Source: Niallia circulans (GTDB lineage Bacteria > Bacillota > Bacilli > Bacillales > Cytobacillaceae). Taken from it: a stretch of 64,000 nucleotides of DNA. Location: positions 620,001 to 684,000 of the forward strand of contig NZ_RIBP01000001.1 in assembly GCF_007273535.1 (NCBI RefSeq). The letters are read 5' to 3'. Made by a program: the position numbers and the translations under genes. This document shows positions 33,681-42,188 of this stretch, one piece after another; position 1 is the first letter of the stretch; the number at the start of each line of letters is the position of its first letter. The notes under the pieces are model-generated. The model ran no database searches, was not told the DNA's origin, and was given only the letters and a program-made list of their open reading frames with translations.

Positions 33681-34739
33681 ATGAAAATCTATCGTTACGA
33701 ACAAAATCCATTGCTAACACCTCATGATGTTAAACCGCATCATGAAGGATTCGAAGTAATAGGTGCATTTAATGCGGGTGTAACAGTGTATCAAGAAGAA
33801 ATAATAATGCTCGTTCGCATAGCAGAAAGACCGTTATGTGATAATCCTGATATTGTGAAAGCACCTGTCTATAATTCTTGCACTAGCACACTGGAGATAT
33901 ATGAATTTCTTAAGAGTGATCCGCAGTATGATTTTTCAGATCCTCGCGTGATCAGAAAAACAAATCAAGACAAGTGGTCCTACTTAACCTCCTTATCGTA
34001 TTTAAGGATTGCCCGCAGCAAAGATGGGCGTCATTTTACAATAGATAAGGACCCATTTATTTATCCATCAAATAAATTAGAATCATTAGGAATTGAAGAT
34101 CCTAGAATAACAAAAATAGCGGATACCTATTATATTTACTATAGTGCTGCATCCCAAGCAGGTGTTGGCGAAGCAATGGTATCAACAAAGGATTTTAAAG
34201 AAATACATTATCATGGCATGATTTTCGCTCCAGAAAATAAAGATGTCGCCATATTTCCTGAATTGATAAATGGAAAGTATTATGCACTCCACCGACCGGT
34301 TCCGTGTAGCAATGCATCTCCCGAAATTTGGATTGCTGAATCTGAAAACTTACTTCATTGGGGAAACCACCAGCATTTACTCGGTACAAGAATAGGGAAG
34401 TGGGACGCAGGCCGAATTGGAGGAGGTGCAGTGCCATTCAGGACAAATCAAGGCTGGTTAGAGTTATACCACGGGGCAACAGAAGACCATCGTTACTGTA
34501 TGGGTGCTGTTTTATTAGACATTAATAATCCTGCAAAGGTTATTGCTAGATCAGAACACCCATTAGTAGAACCAGAGGCGACCTACGAAACAGATGGATT
34601 TTTCGGAGGAGTTGTGTTTTCCTGTGGTGTCCTAGTAGAAGAAGGTATTATAAAAATGTATTATGGAGCTGCAGATACATCCATGGCATGTATTGAAATG
34701 GATTTGAAGGAAGTTCTAGACTCATTGACATATTACTAA
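33681..34739 (+). CDS. GH130 family mannoside phosphorylase
   Basis: A 352-aa five-bladed propeller of glycoside hydrolase family 130. The general acid is the Asp in LGIEDPRITKI (about 136-137), and phosphate-binding residues are expected around HRPVPCSNASPEIW and YHGATEDHRYCMGA. GH130 enzymes phosphorolyse beta-mannosides (mannosyl-glucose, mannobiose or mannosyl-GlcNAc) to mannose 1-phosphate. The acceptor sugar cannot be told from sequence. It is 12 bp after the DUF1861 gene and ends the operon. Confidence 0.87.
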   Translation: MKIYRYEQNPLLTPHDVKPHHEGFEVIGAFNAGVTVYQEEIIMLVRIAERPLCDNPDIVKAPVYNSCTSTLEIYEFLKSDPQYDFSDPRVIRKTNQDKWSYLTSLSYLRIARSKDGRHFTIDKDPFIYPSNKLESLGIEDPRITKIADTYYIYYSAASQAGVGEAMVSTKDFKEIHYHGMIFAPENKDVAIFPELINGKYYALHRPVPCSNASPEIWIAESENLLHWGNHQHLLGTRIGKWDAGRIGGGAVPFRTNQGWLELYHGATEDHRYCMGAVLLDINNPAKVIARSEHPLVEPEATYETDGFFGGVVFSCGVLVEEGIIKMYYGAADTSMACIEMDLKEVLDSLTYY

Positions 34740-34745
34740 GTTTAA

Positions 34746-34783
34746 AACCAAAACAGATAATCTACTGTTTTGGTTTTTTTGTA
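34746..34783 (+). terminator. Terminator of the mannoside operon
   Basis: aaccaaaacag / ctgttttggtt, an 11-bp perfect stem, then T7. Confidence 0.9.
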
Positions 34784-34892
34784 AACTTCTTTCATACAGT
34801 ATTGTTTGATGAAAAATTTTGAGGAAATACTAAAATAATATATAATAAATAAATAAGAACGTATATTCTTATCAGGGAGGTTGAGGTGCACG

Positions 34893-35426
34893 ATGGAAAA
34901 CCGAAAGCTAGTTGTATATATCGCACAAAGCTTGGATGGATATATTGCCACAAAGGATGATTCCTTGGATTGGCTGTTCCGGGTCGAAGGAGAAGGAGAC
35001 AACGGTTATTCAAAATTTTATGACACAGTTGACACTATCCTTATTGGAAAACGTACATATGACTGGATAATGGAGCAGGAGAAAGGTGAATTCCCTTATA
35101 AAGGGAAAGAATGTTATGTTTTTTCAAGAACACCTAAAGAAGCAACAGAGCATGTTCAATTTGTCCAAGGAGATTTTGTTTCATTTATGCAAGACTTGAA
35201 AAGCAAACAAGGCAAAAATATTTGGATGGTTGGCGGAGGTAACATCCTGCATCCATTCTTGGAAAAGGGGTTAGTAGATGAGCTGATTGTTACCGTTGCT
35301 CCTGTTGTCATTGGCGATGGAATTCCCCTATTTAAAGCTGGGGACTACAAGCTAAATCTTCAGTTAAAAAGCGCGAAAACATTTAATCAATTCGTCGAGC
35401 TCCAATATGAAGTGCAGCATGTATAG
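34893..35426 (+). CDS. Dihydrofolate reductase-like (RibD C-terminal) reductase
   Basis: A 177-aa YyaP/YwjB-type protein with the DHFR/RibD-C fold: VVYIAQSLDGYIA (7-19), TILIGKRTYDWIM (about 46-58), and the NADPH-binding IWMVGGGNIL (about 107-116). It probably reduces a pterin- or pyrimidine-like substrate, but it is not a true FolA or RibG. ATG 34893 is used, with GAGG five to nine bases upstream. Single gene; the hairpin terminator at 35476-35515 lies inside the adjoining MITE-like element. Confidence 0.75.
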   Translation: MENRKLVVYIAQSLDGYIATKDDSLDWLFRVEGEGDNGYSKFYDTVDTILIGKRTYDWIMEQEKGEFPYKGKECYVFSRTPKEATEHVQFVQGDFVSFMQDLKSKQGKNIWMVGGGNILHPFLEKGLVDELIVTVAPVVIGDGIPLFKAGDYKLNLQLKSAKTFNQFVELQYEVQHV

Positions 35427-35433
35427 CTTCTTT

Positions 35434-35686
35434 AAAAGAGGCTGTGACATAAGTATATGAATCAGCATAAAAACTGAACCATCTATTCGAAATCGATTAG
35501 ATGGTTCGGTTTTTTGTTTTATTTGTTTCAATACAATAATTAGAAAGCGAGTGGACGAGCGCGCAATGAAACGCACTAATTTAACTCCTTACTCAATTTA
35601 GACCCAATCTTCATTTTTAATATTTAGATGTAATTTTATTATTCGTGTTTAGAAAGGTTATCTTTTGTTTTGTCCCAGCCTCTTTT
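35434..35686. mobile_element. MITE-like element or IS remnant, 253 bp
   Basis: The left end aaaagaggctgtgaca (35434-35449) and the reverse complement of the right end, aaaagaggctgggaca (35671-35686), form a 16-bp terminal inverted repeat with one mismatch. GAGGCTGGGAC ends are typical of IS1182-like elements of Firmicutes. The interior has no transposase frame. It contains a hairpin (gaaccatct/agatggttc plus TTTTTTG, 35476-35515) that terminates the upstream gene. The element abuts the stop of the decayed reductase. Confidence 0.6.
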
Positions 35687-35689
35687 TTA

Positions 35690-36235
35690 TCAAATGGTTT
35701 TTAGTAGTCTGTTTAGCTCACCTGCAGCATATATGGCCTTCTGATCAGCCAGTATGTCTCCAGGTTTGTTGCCGATACCAAGAATGTAGCCTGCAAAGTC
35801 CATACCAACAAAATCAAAGATGTACTGAAATTGCTGAATCATCGGCAAGCCCTTTATATGTGGAGCATCGCCTCCAACTGCGATAACATATCCTTTTTTT
35901 GCTGCCATTTATTGTTTGAAATCTGGATAATCAGCATCTCTTAGGCTTTGGGACCAGCGATCAACAAAGTTTTTCATTATTCCTGACATACTGTACCAAT
36001 AGATAGGCGTTGCGAATATAATAGTATCATGAAGGAGAATCCGGTCTAAAATGGAATTGTAATCATCATTATGATTGTCAAATCCCGCAGCGTCATGGCG
36101 TTTATCAATAATGGACTCAATATGAACATCCTTTAAATAAATTCTTTCTGCTTTAACGTTTGTAAGCGTTATTTCGGTTAGCGTTTTTGTATTGCTTTGT
36201 GAACGTGTACCTCAAAAAATAACAGCAACGGACAT
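35690..36235 (-). pseudogene. YwqN-like NADPH-dependent FMN reductase, decayed
   Basis: From minus-strand ATG 36235 (SD GAGTGAGGA) the frame reads MSVAVIF, then an in-frame TGA where Gly is expected, then GTRSQSNTKTL ... FATPIYWYSMSGIMKNFVDRWSQSLRD ... PDFKQ, a TAA at about 35909, and MAAKKGYVIAVGGDAPHIKG to the end. Apart from the two nonsense codons the whole flavodoxin-fold protein is in one frame and close to B. subtilis YwqN. A 72-aa open fragment (35690-35908) is its tail. Recent inactivation is likely; a sequencing explanation would need two errors. Confidence 0.85.
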
Positions 36236-36440
36236 TGTTCCTCACTCCTTAACAAATGATTATAGTTATTTATTTTATATGGAATAAGTAAATGGGGAAA
36301 GCAGATAATTTTGATTATTTGCATCGATGATTTCGATGGATAAGCTACTCTATTATTTTTCACTTTGTAAAAATTTCTCTGTTCAAGTTAAGGGAACGAT
36401 AAGGAAAAGATGATAAAATAGCAAGTAGCGGAGGGGAATG

Positions 36441-37097
36441 ATGAAGAAGAAATTTATTCATTTAATAGAAATAGAGCTTTTAAAGAAAGTAGTTATAAAG
36501 AGCGAAAAAGCTCATAACCCGGTAACGGTCGAGCATATTCCAATCGGCTGGAAATGTGTCGGGGTTGGTAATTATGCGGCTGTGTTCATGCATTATTCAG
36601 AACCAGATCTAGTCGTTAAAATAAATATAGTCGATAAAGAGAATTTAAAAAAGGAAGCAGATATATACAGAAGACTTGGCAATCATCCAAGTTATTCCCA
36701 ACTAATTTATGAGGGAGATAATTATCTTGTTTTAAAAAGACTAGAAGGCATCACCATGTATAATGCTTTCGCAAAAGGAATAAGGATACCTGAAACAGTT
36801 ATTAAGGATATCAATGAAGCGCTCGAATATGCTCGAAGTCGAGGCTTAAATCCATTTGATATACACGGAAAAAACGTGATGATGAAGGATGGCAGAGGGT
36901 TTGTTGTTGATGTCTCCGATTTTTATAAACAAGGGAAAGATGAGAAATGGGAGGATTTAGTCAAAGCATATAATAAATTATATAAAAAAACCTTATATAA
37001 ATACCCTGTGAAAATTCCTTTTAAAGCACTAGATGTTATAAGGCATACTTATCGTTTCTATAAAAAAATCCGACGAAAACTTCAATGGCAAAACTAA
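36441..37097 (+). CDS. Protein kinase-like protein, YrzF type
   Basis: A 218-aa atypical Ser/Thr kinase-like protein. A Gly-rich start VGVGNYAAVF (about 40-49), an invariant-Lys candidate VVKINIVDKE, the catalytic loop LNPFDIHGKNVMM (about 135-147, Asp-x-His in place of HRD) and DVSD (about 157) resemble B. subtilis YrzF. Whether it phosphorylates protein or a small molecule is unknown. GGAGGGG favours ATG 36441 over 36438. Basic C-terminal tail. Confidence 0.75.
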   Translation: MKKKFIHLIEIELLKKVVIKSEKAHNPVTVEHIPIGWKCVGVGNYAAVFMHYSEPDLVVKINIVDKENLKKEADIYRRLGNHPSYSQLIYEGDNYLVLKRLEGITMYNAFAKGIRIPETVIKDINEALEYARSRGLNPFDIHGKNVMMKDGRGFVVDVSDFYKQGKDEKWEDLVKAYNKLYKKTLYKYPVKIPFKALDVIRHTYRFYKKIRRKLQWQN

Positions 37098-37136
37098 AAA
37101 ATATCTTTCTAAGATAGGAATAGCCCTTCTACTAAA

Positions 37137-37168
37137 ATAACTGACTTGATGTCGGTTATTTTTTTTGT
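37137..37168 (+). terminator. Terminator after the kinase-like gene
   Basis: ataactgac / gtcggttat followed by T8. Confidence 0.85.
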
Positions 37169-37208
37169 CAAAAATGTAAGAAAATTATCATAATAAATTT
37201 AAATAGTA

Positions 37209-37237
37209 TTGACATAAAAGGAAAACGATATTATGAT
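37209..37237 (+). promoter_or_regulatory. Sigma-A promoter of the siderophore-binding gene
   Basis: TTGACA (37209-37214), 17-bp spacer, TATGAT (37232-37237). Confidence 0.88.
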
Positions 37238-37252
37238 TATTTCATTCGCAAA

Positions 37253-37267
37253 TGATTATCATTCTCA
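37253..37267 (+). promoter_or_regulatory. Fur box
   Basis: TGATTAT-c-ATTCTCA matches the Bacillus 7-1-7 Fur operator TGATAATnATTATCA at 12 of 14 defined positions and covers the region just after the transcription start. Predicts iron repression of the gene at 37375. Confidence 0.78.
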
Positions 37268-37374
37268 ACATATAAGGTGATAATGAGGAGGCTGAATTAA
37301 AGAAATCTTAGCACAGTATATCAATATAAAAAGAACCACATCTGTGGCAATTACATTAAAAGGGGACTCATACT

Positions 37375-38295
37375 TTGAAGAAATTACTTGTACCATTCAT
37401 TCTTTTACTCGTACTAATTATCAGTGCATGCGGTAACAAAACAACAGGATCAACAGAAGAAGATGCTAAAGGTGCAGAAGAATCTGACACTATTACATAT
37501 GAATCTGAAAATGGACCAATTGAAGTTCCAGCAGATCCACAAAGAGTTGTTGCATTAACAAATGCAGGTAATGTTTTGGCACTTGGTGTTAACCTTGTTG
37601 GAGTTGACTCTTGGACAATGACTAATCCACGCTATGAGGAGAAACTTAATAAAGATATCGAAGTTGTTTCAGATGAGAATATCGAAAAAATCGCTGAGCT
37701 TAAGCCAGATTTGATTATTGCTGCAAGCACAACGAAAAACCTTGATAAGCTTGGAAAAATCGCGCCAACTGTGTCATATACATATAATAAAGTCGACTAT
37801 TTGACACAGCATCTTGAGATTGGAAAGCTTTTGAACAAAGAAAAAGAAGCACAAGAATGGCTTGATAACTTTAAAGCAGATGCGAAAGCTGCAGGAGAAG
37901 AAGTTAAAGCGAAAATCGGTGAAGACGCAACTGTTACTGTATTAGAAAGCTATGATAAGAGCATGTATGTTCTTGGCGACAACTGGGGCAGAGGAACAGA
38001 AGTACTTTATCAACAAATGGGCTTGAAAATGCCTGATAAAGTAAAAGAAATGGCTCAAAAAGAAGGCTATTACACAATTTCTTCTGAAGTACTTCCAGAA
38101 TACGTTGGCGATTACTTAGTAATCAGCAAATATAACGACCAAGATAACTCATACCAGGAAACAGATGTTTATAAAGAAATTCCTGCTGTGAAAAATAATC
38201 ATGTAATGGAAGCAAATGCATACGAATTTATCTACAATGATCCAATTTCTTTAGACTATCAATTAGAATTCTTTAAAGAGAATTTCTTGAAATAA
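37375..38295 (+). CDS. Iron-siderophore ABC transporter substrate-binding lipoprotein
   Basis: A 306-aa class III binding protein. TTG 37375 follows AAAAGGGG. Signal peptide with lipobox IISAC (Cys19), then the TroA/FecB fold: VALTNAGNVLALGVNLVGVDSW (about 55-76), IEKIAELKPDLIIAAS (about 103-118) and a C-terminal half from about 180. It binds an Fe(III)-siderophore outside the cell; no permease or ATPase is adjacent, so it must use a transporter encoded elsewhere, as B. subtilis YfiY and YhfQ do. Confidence 0.87.
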   Translation: MKKLLVPFILLLVLIISACGNKTTGSTEEDAKGAEESDTITYESENGPIEVPADPQRVVALTNAGNVLALGVNLVGVDSWTMTNPRYEEKLNKDIEVVSDENIEKIAELKPDLIIAASTTKNLDKLGKIAPTVSYTYNKVDYLTQHLEIGKLLNKEKEAQEWLDNFKADAKAAGEEVKAKIGEDATVTVLESYDKSMYVLGDNWGRGTEVLYQQMGLKMPDKVKEMAQKEGYYTISSEVLPEYVGDYLVISKYNDQDNSYQETDVYKEIPAVKNNHVMEANAYEFIYNDPISLDYQLEFFKENFLK

Positions 38296-38303
38296 TTTTT
38301 AGT

Positions 38304-38333
38304 AAAAGCGCATCGACTAGGTGCGCTTTTTTA
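38304..38333 (+). terminator. Terminator after the siderophore-binding gene
   Basis: aaaagcgca / tgcgctttt around a 9-nt loop, then TTTA. Confidence 0.8.
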
Positions 38334-38530
38334 CTTATCGTAAAATTACTTAAGGCCTATGTATTGTTATTGAATAAAATTCGGTTAAGATTTGTTTGTT
38401 GGCAGATGGAAATTTAAACTAGTGAACAATGACATATCAATTGAATGTGACTTTCTAAAAGATTTAAGTGGAAGAAATGCTATAATCCATTTAAAGAGAA
38501 TTTACTTTATTTGATTGGAAAGGAACTAAC

Positions 38531-39448
38531 ATGAATCTTAATGCAAAGGCGATTGAATTATATGAAAACAATGAGTTGGATCAAGCACTGTTGCTATTTA
38601 AGGAAGCTGTAAGGCAGGAAAGGAATGTGCAGTCTTTACATAATCTAGCCTGGATGCTTTGTTATGAGGAGGATGATTTTCTTCAAGCTATTGTTTTGCT
38701 GGAGGAGGCAATTGTTAAGGAGCCAAATTCGCACTTTCCTTATCATTTACTCGGAGAAATATATATTAGAATAGAAAAACCTGATAAAGCGATCCCGATT
38801 CTTAAAAGAGGAATGGAGATGCTGTCTACAAAAGAGGCATATAATAATTTAGGTGTTGCGTTTTTCCAGGCCGGAGATAAAGCAAATGCTTCTGCTTTTT
38901 TTCTGAAAGCATCTGGAAGCTCTGACTATGCATTATATTCTCATGTCAAATGCTTAATTGAGCTTGGCAGTAATGATAGAGCTGAGTTACTTTTAGATAC
39001 ATTTACGATAGAGGATGAGGAGTTTGTTGGTGAAGTAGATTTGGCAGATTTATATGCAGAAATTAACTCGTTTATGAAGGCAAATCATTGGTACGATAAA
39101 GGTTGGGAAGAATATTTCAAGGAGCCTCATTGGGTAAGCAGGTATATTTATTGCCTTGTACAGGCAGGTGAAATAGAAAAGGCGAGAAACATTGTAGAAA
39201 GCTTAATCAAGGAAAAACAGTTAGAATTAGAAGAAGGTTTTGGAGATGAGTGTTTTGATGATTGGACCGAGGAAGAGAAGGAAGAAGAAATAAAAGAGCT
39301 TAAAACACATATAATTGAGTACGAAAAAATGATAGATGCAGCAATTGAAGGTATTAAGGAGCCACTGCACTTTGAGCCACAAATACAAACAGCTTGCTAT
39401 TTATTTGGCTGTAAACGACACGGTAATCCAGAAGTTAAGGAAGTGTAG
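38531..39448 (+). CDS. TPR-repeat protein
   Basis: A 305-aa soluble protein. Tetratricopeptide units are visible at about 1-35 (AIELYENNELDQALLLFKEAV), 36-70, 71-105 (PYHLLGEIYIRIEKPDKAIPIL) and 106-140 (AYNNLGVAFFQAGDKANASAFF), then more divergent helices and an acidic stretch near 240-260 (DWTEEEKEEEIKEL). It probably scaffolds protein-protein contacts; partner unknown. The tail CYLFGCKRHG contains a Cys pair. Single gene. Confidence 0.72.
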   Translation: MNLNAKAIELYENNELDQALLLFKEAVRQERNVQSLHNLAWMLCYEEDDFLQAIVLLEEAIVKEPNSHFPYHLLGEIYIRIEKPDKAIPILKRGMEMLSTKEAYNNLGVAFFQAGDKANASAFFLKASGSSDYALYSHVKCLIELGSNDRAELLLDTFTIEDEEFVGEVDLADLYAEINSFMKANHWYDKGWEEYFKEPHWVSRYIYCLVQAGEIEKARNIVESLIKEKQLELEEGFGDECFDDWTEEEKEEEIKELKTHIIEYEKMIDAAIEGIKEPLHFEPQIQTACYLFGCKRHGNPEVKEV

Positions 39449-39550
39449 AGGTTAAAATAGAGGAAGTAACGCTCTAGAAAATAATATCTGCTTTTTACCA
39501 AAACTCCATTACAATTATAATCCCGTACATGATTGATTTCTGTATTGTAA

Positions 39551-39576
39551 GAGACTACCTGCAAGCAGATAGTCTC
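39551..39576 (-). terminator. Hairpin downstream of the SASP gene
   Basis: gagactacctgc / gcagatagtctc around aa, one mismatch. The U-tract on the minus strand is poor. Confidence 0.5.
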
Positions 39577-39603
39577 AAAGCCATATATTAAATTAGAAAA
39601 TTA

Positions 39604-39816
39604 TTAGCGAGTTGTACCTTGTTGACCAGCTAATTGTGATTGAGCTGTTGCTACAAGACGTTTTGTAATCTCACCACCAACTGAACCGTTGGCACGAGCT
39701 ACTGTTTCAGCACCAAGCTGAACACCGAATTCTTGTGCAATTTCATATTTCATTTGCTCAAGTGCAGATTCAGCACCTGGCACTAATAGGTCGTTGCTGC
39801 TATTGTTGTTTGCCAT
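39604..39816 (-). CDS. Alpha/beta-type small acid-soluble spore protein
   Basis: A 70-aa SASP that coats and protects spore DNA. It contains the GPR protease cleavage region YEIAQEFGV (about 24-32) and the DNA-binding hallmark [17 protein letters not shown] (about 41-57). Made in the forespore under sigma-G; a partial -35/-10 (GTATT, 18 bp, CATTACT) is upstream. SD AAGGAGGTG precedes the start. This is direct evidence that the organism sporulates. Confidence 0.95.
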   Translation of the reverse strand: MANNNSSNDLLVPGAESALEQMKYEIAQEFGVQLGAETVARANGSVGGEITKRLVATAQSQLAGQQGTTR

Positions 39817-39990
39817 TGTATTTCACCTCCTTGACGATTATCATCTCCTTTCACTGTTAAGTAATGTAGTGTAAATTTTGCCAGAATACCTATTGAATGC
39901 AGGATTATCCATGTTTGTTGCTATTAGTTTCTCTTTTCGAAAGCCACCCTCGTAAATCGTGTTTACTAAAAAGAGAGGAATGGAACGAAC

Positions 39991-40023
39991 AAAAAACGAG
40001 AATGCTTTTGCATTCTCGTTTTA
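39991..40023 (-). terminator. Terminator after the 40033 gene
   Basis: aaaacgagaatgc / gcattctcgtttt, 13 bp perfect, working for the minus-strand gene at 40033-40377. Confidence 0.85.
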
Positions 40024-40032
40024 GCAATTGAT

Positions 40033-40377
40033 TCAACTTTCTTGATCTTGGTCATTGTCTTGGTCGTTATCTTGATCTTGATCTGCATCAGCGTTAGCAC
40101 GGGAACGAGATTGCACACGTGCTTTAGAATCGGAATTAACATCAATGTTTAAGTCGATTTTCGCATTTCCAGAATCTCTTACTTTCGCAACATTCGTGTT
40201 TTTATCAAGGTTTTTGATTGTGTTATCATTATCCACTTCTGTATCTGATCTTAAATCATTATCAACATCAAAATCTACATTGGATTTAGAACGACTGTCA
40301 CTATCCCCTGAGCGAGAATCGGCGTTATTGCGTTGATTGTTATTACCTCCACCTAAGAACCATGGTTTTCTACTCAT
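40033..40377 (-). CDS. Low-complexity Asn/Asp/Ser/Arg-rich protein
   Basis: A 114-aa, highly polar disordered protein beginning MSRKPWFLGGGNNNQRN and ending in DQDQDND repeats. Its middle alternates NVDFDVDNDLRSDTEVDND and NAKIDLNIDVNSDS, a period-2 to period-4 beta-like pattern. There is no signal peptide. SD AGGAGGGG and a strong terminator support a real gene. Proximity to the SASP gene on the same strand hints at a spore role, but that is inference. Confidence 0.62.
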   Translation of the reverse strand: MSRKPWFLGGGNNNQRNNADSRSGDSDSRSKSNVDFDVDNDLRSDTEVDNDNTIKNLDKNTNVAKVRDSGNAKIDLNIDVNSDSKARVQSRSRANADADQDQDNDQDNDQDQES

Positions 40378-40927
40378 ATTTTCCCCTCCTTTTTCATTAT
40401 TCTTAAATAGTGTATTCGTAAATTAAAAGCTGAAATAGTTAAATACATTAGGACAAGCATGGATTTTTAGCACCAATTATGCGGAAAATTCCGGAGAAAA
40501 ACGTAACAAAATGTTTATAAGTATCTACATATAATTCCTTTGAAATATTTGTTGTTGAATATAGGATATTTTTGGGCGATTAAGTAGATTGATTGAACTG
40601 GAAAAAAGAGAAGTAAAAGTAGTTGTTAAGGAAACCTGAGGCGTTTTATTGTTTTTTTCTCTGAATAAGGTCGTCCAATTACTTTAGAAGGAATGTCACA
40701 CTAAAAGCCTTCACACATAATGGTGAAGGCTTTTAGTGAAGGTAATAAAACATATTTTCGGTAAATCATGATTAGTTTTATAATACCCAAGTAATGCTAA
40801 ACTAAACGAAAATGTATTATTTTTTGGCAATGGTGAGATGAACAAGCAATGACAATATTTATTCAAATAATTCAACACTCAATGGAGCATACTCATTGAA
40901 GAGAATGTTAAAAGAGGGGCGAGTTAT
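40378..40927. other. Intergenic region with an orphan 16-bp-stem hairpin
   Basis: No coding frame seen in 550 bp. At 40699-40738, cactaaaagccttcac pairs perfectly with gtgaaggcttttagtg around an 8-nt loop. It has no long U-tract and no adjacent gene end, so it may be an RNA element or remnant repeat. Confidence 0.55.
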
Positions 40928-41986
40928 TTGAAGTGTCCACAATGTGTATATACAAATCCAGAGGGTGTGAAGTTTTGCATAAGCTGTGGAGAGAAGTTCA
41001 TCAAAGATAATACTCCTGGCGACGACAACAGCTTCTTTTACGAATTTGCTCATTATGTTGATATGGTTCCAAACAAAGAACGGTCTGTTAATCCAAAATT
41101 CAATAATATATTTTCACGTGTATTCCATGATCACAGTGAATTAGAAGCAGAAAGGCTTTTTATCGTGGGCACTGCATTAACAACACCAAAGCTGTCAGAG
41201 GTAACAGACACTTGGCCGAAGCCGTGGCTGTTTGCAAGGGTTTTTATTATTGCACTTCTAACATTTGCAGGGTTTTACATAGGTGTCAGTTATTTTCATA
41301 ATGCTAATTTTATTCCTGGTCTGATTATAACGGGCTCATTTGCAGTTCCGTTCACGACACTAATTTTCTTTTGGGAAATGAATGCCCCGCAAAATATTGC
41401 CTTTTACAGAGTAATGTATATCGTGTTGCTTGGCGGGATACTTTCCATGCTAGTCGCATTGGTGTTTTTTGATATACTAAGAAACACTTCAAATGCCATT
41501 ACTACAGGTATTGTCGAGGAGCTTGCCAAAACAATCACAGTTATTTCATTTGTGCGGTTTCGAAAGTACAGATTTATTTTAAATGGTCTTCTTATAGGAG
41601 CAGCTGTTGGTGTGGGCTTTGCAGCCTTTGAAACTGCGGGATACGCATTAAGAGCCTTGCTTTCAGGTGGTGGGGAGCATTTGTACTATACCATTTTGTG
41701 GAGGGGGATACTCGCACCAGGTGGACATGTTGCTTGGTCCGCATTAGCAGGGGCAGCATTTTGCAGGGTACAGGGATCGGAAAATTTCAGACTAAGCATG
41801 CTGCTGCGCTTTCGATTTTTGCGTGTGTTTATATTAGTAGTACTATTGCATGCTTTTTGGGATTACGATGCCCCATGGATGTTTCCATATGGACAGCTTG
41901 GCCTCATGGCAGCCTCGTGGGTTGCAGTATTTTTGCTGATTCGTGCTGGTTTAAAAGAGATTGGAAGAATGAAATTAAAAATTTGA
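40928..41986 (+). CDS. PrsW-family intramembrane protease with zinc-ribbon head
   Basis: A 352-aa membrane protein. Residues 3-20 form a zinc ribbon (CPQCVYTNPEGVKFCISC). Membrane helices begin near 100 and carry the glutamic-protease motifs of PrsW/CAAX-like enzymes: VEELAKT (about 197-203), FAAFETAGYA (about 237) and HVAWSALAGAAF plus LLHAFWD. PrsW cuts the anti-sigma factor RsiW in B. subtilis. No such partner is adjacent, so the substrate is unknown. TTG 40928 with AGAGGGG is the start. Confidence 0.82.
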   Translation: MKCPQCVYTNPEGVKFCISCGEKFIKDNTPGDDNSFFYEFAHYVDMVPNKERSVNPKFNNIFSRVFHDHSELEAERLFIVGTALTTPKLSEVTDTWPKPWLFARVFIIALLTFAGFYIGVSYFHNANFIPGLIITGSFAVPFTTLIFFWEMNAPQNIAFYRVMYIVLLGGILSMLVALVFFDILRNTSNAITTGIVEELAKTITVISFVRFRKYRFILNGLLIGAAVGVGFAAFETAGYALRALLSGGGEHLYYTILWRGILAPGGHVAWSALAGAAFCRVQGSENFRLSMLLRFRFLRVFILVVLLHAFWDYDAPWMFPYGQLGLMAASWVAVFLLIRAGLKEIGRMKLKI

Positions 41987-42011
41987 GAAGCAGGACACTG
42001 CTTCCTTTTTT
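41987..42011 (+). terminator. Terminator after the PrsW gene
   Basis: gaagcag-gaca-ctgcttc followed by C and T7. Confidence 0.8.
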
Positions 42012-42188
42012 TATAATGAAAATGAAAATAATTTTACGCACTCAAAATAACTAACGAATTAAAACATTGCAACTAAGAACTTCTAAAATAAACCGAGCAA
42101 ATCCTAGCTAACTAAACATATTAGTGGAACTTAACTCCATATATTTCGTATAAGACTATAAAGATTCAAAAAGGTGGAGGAGTTGACT

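Noticed and set aside
35434..35686. A complete insertion sequence
   Set aside because: Only 253 bp and no transposase frame; called MITE-like or remnant instead.
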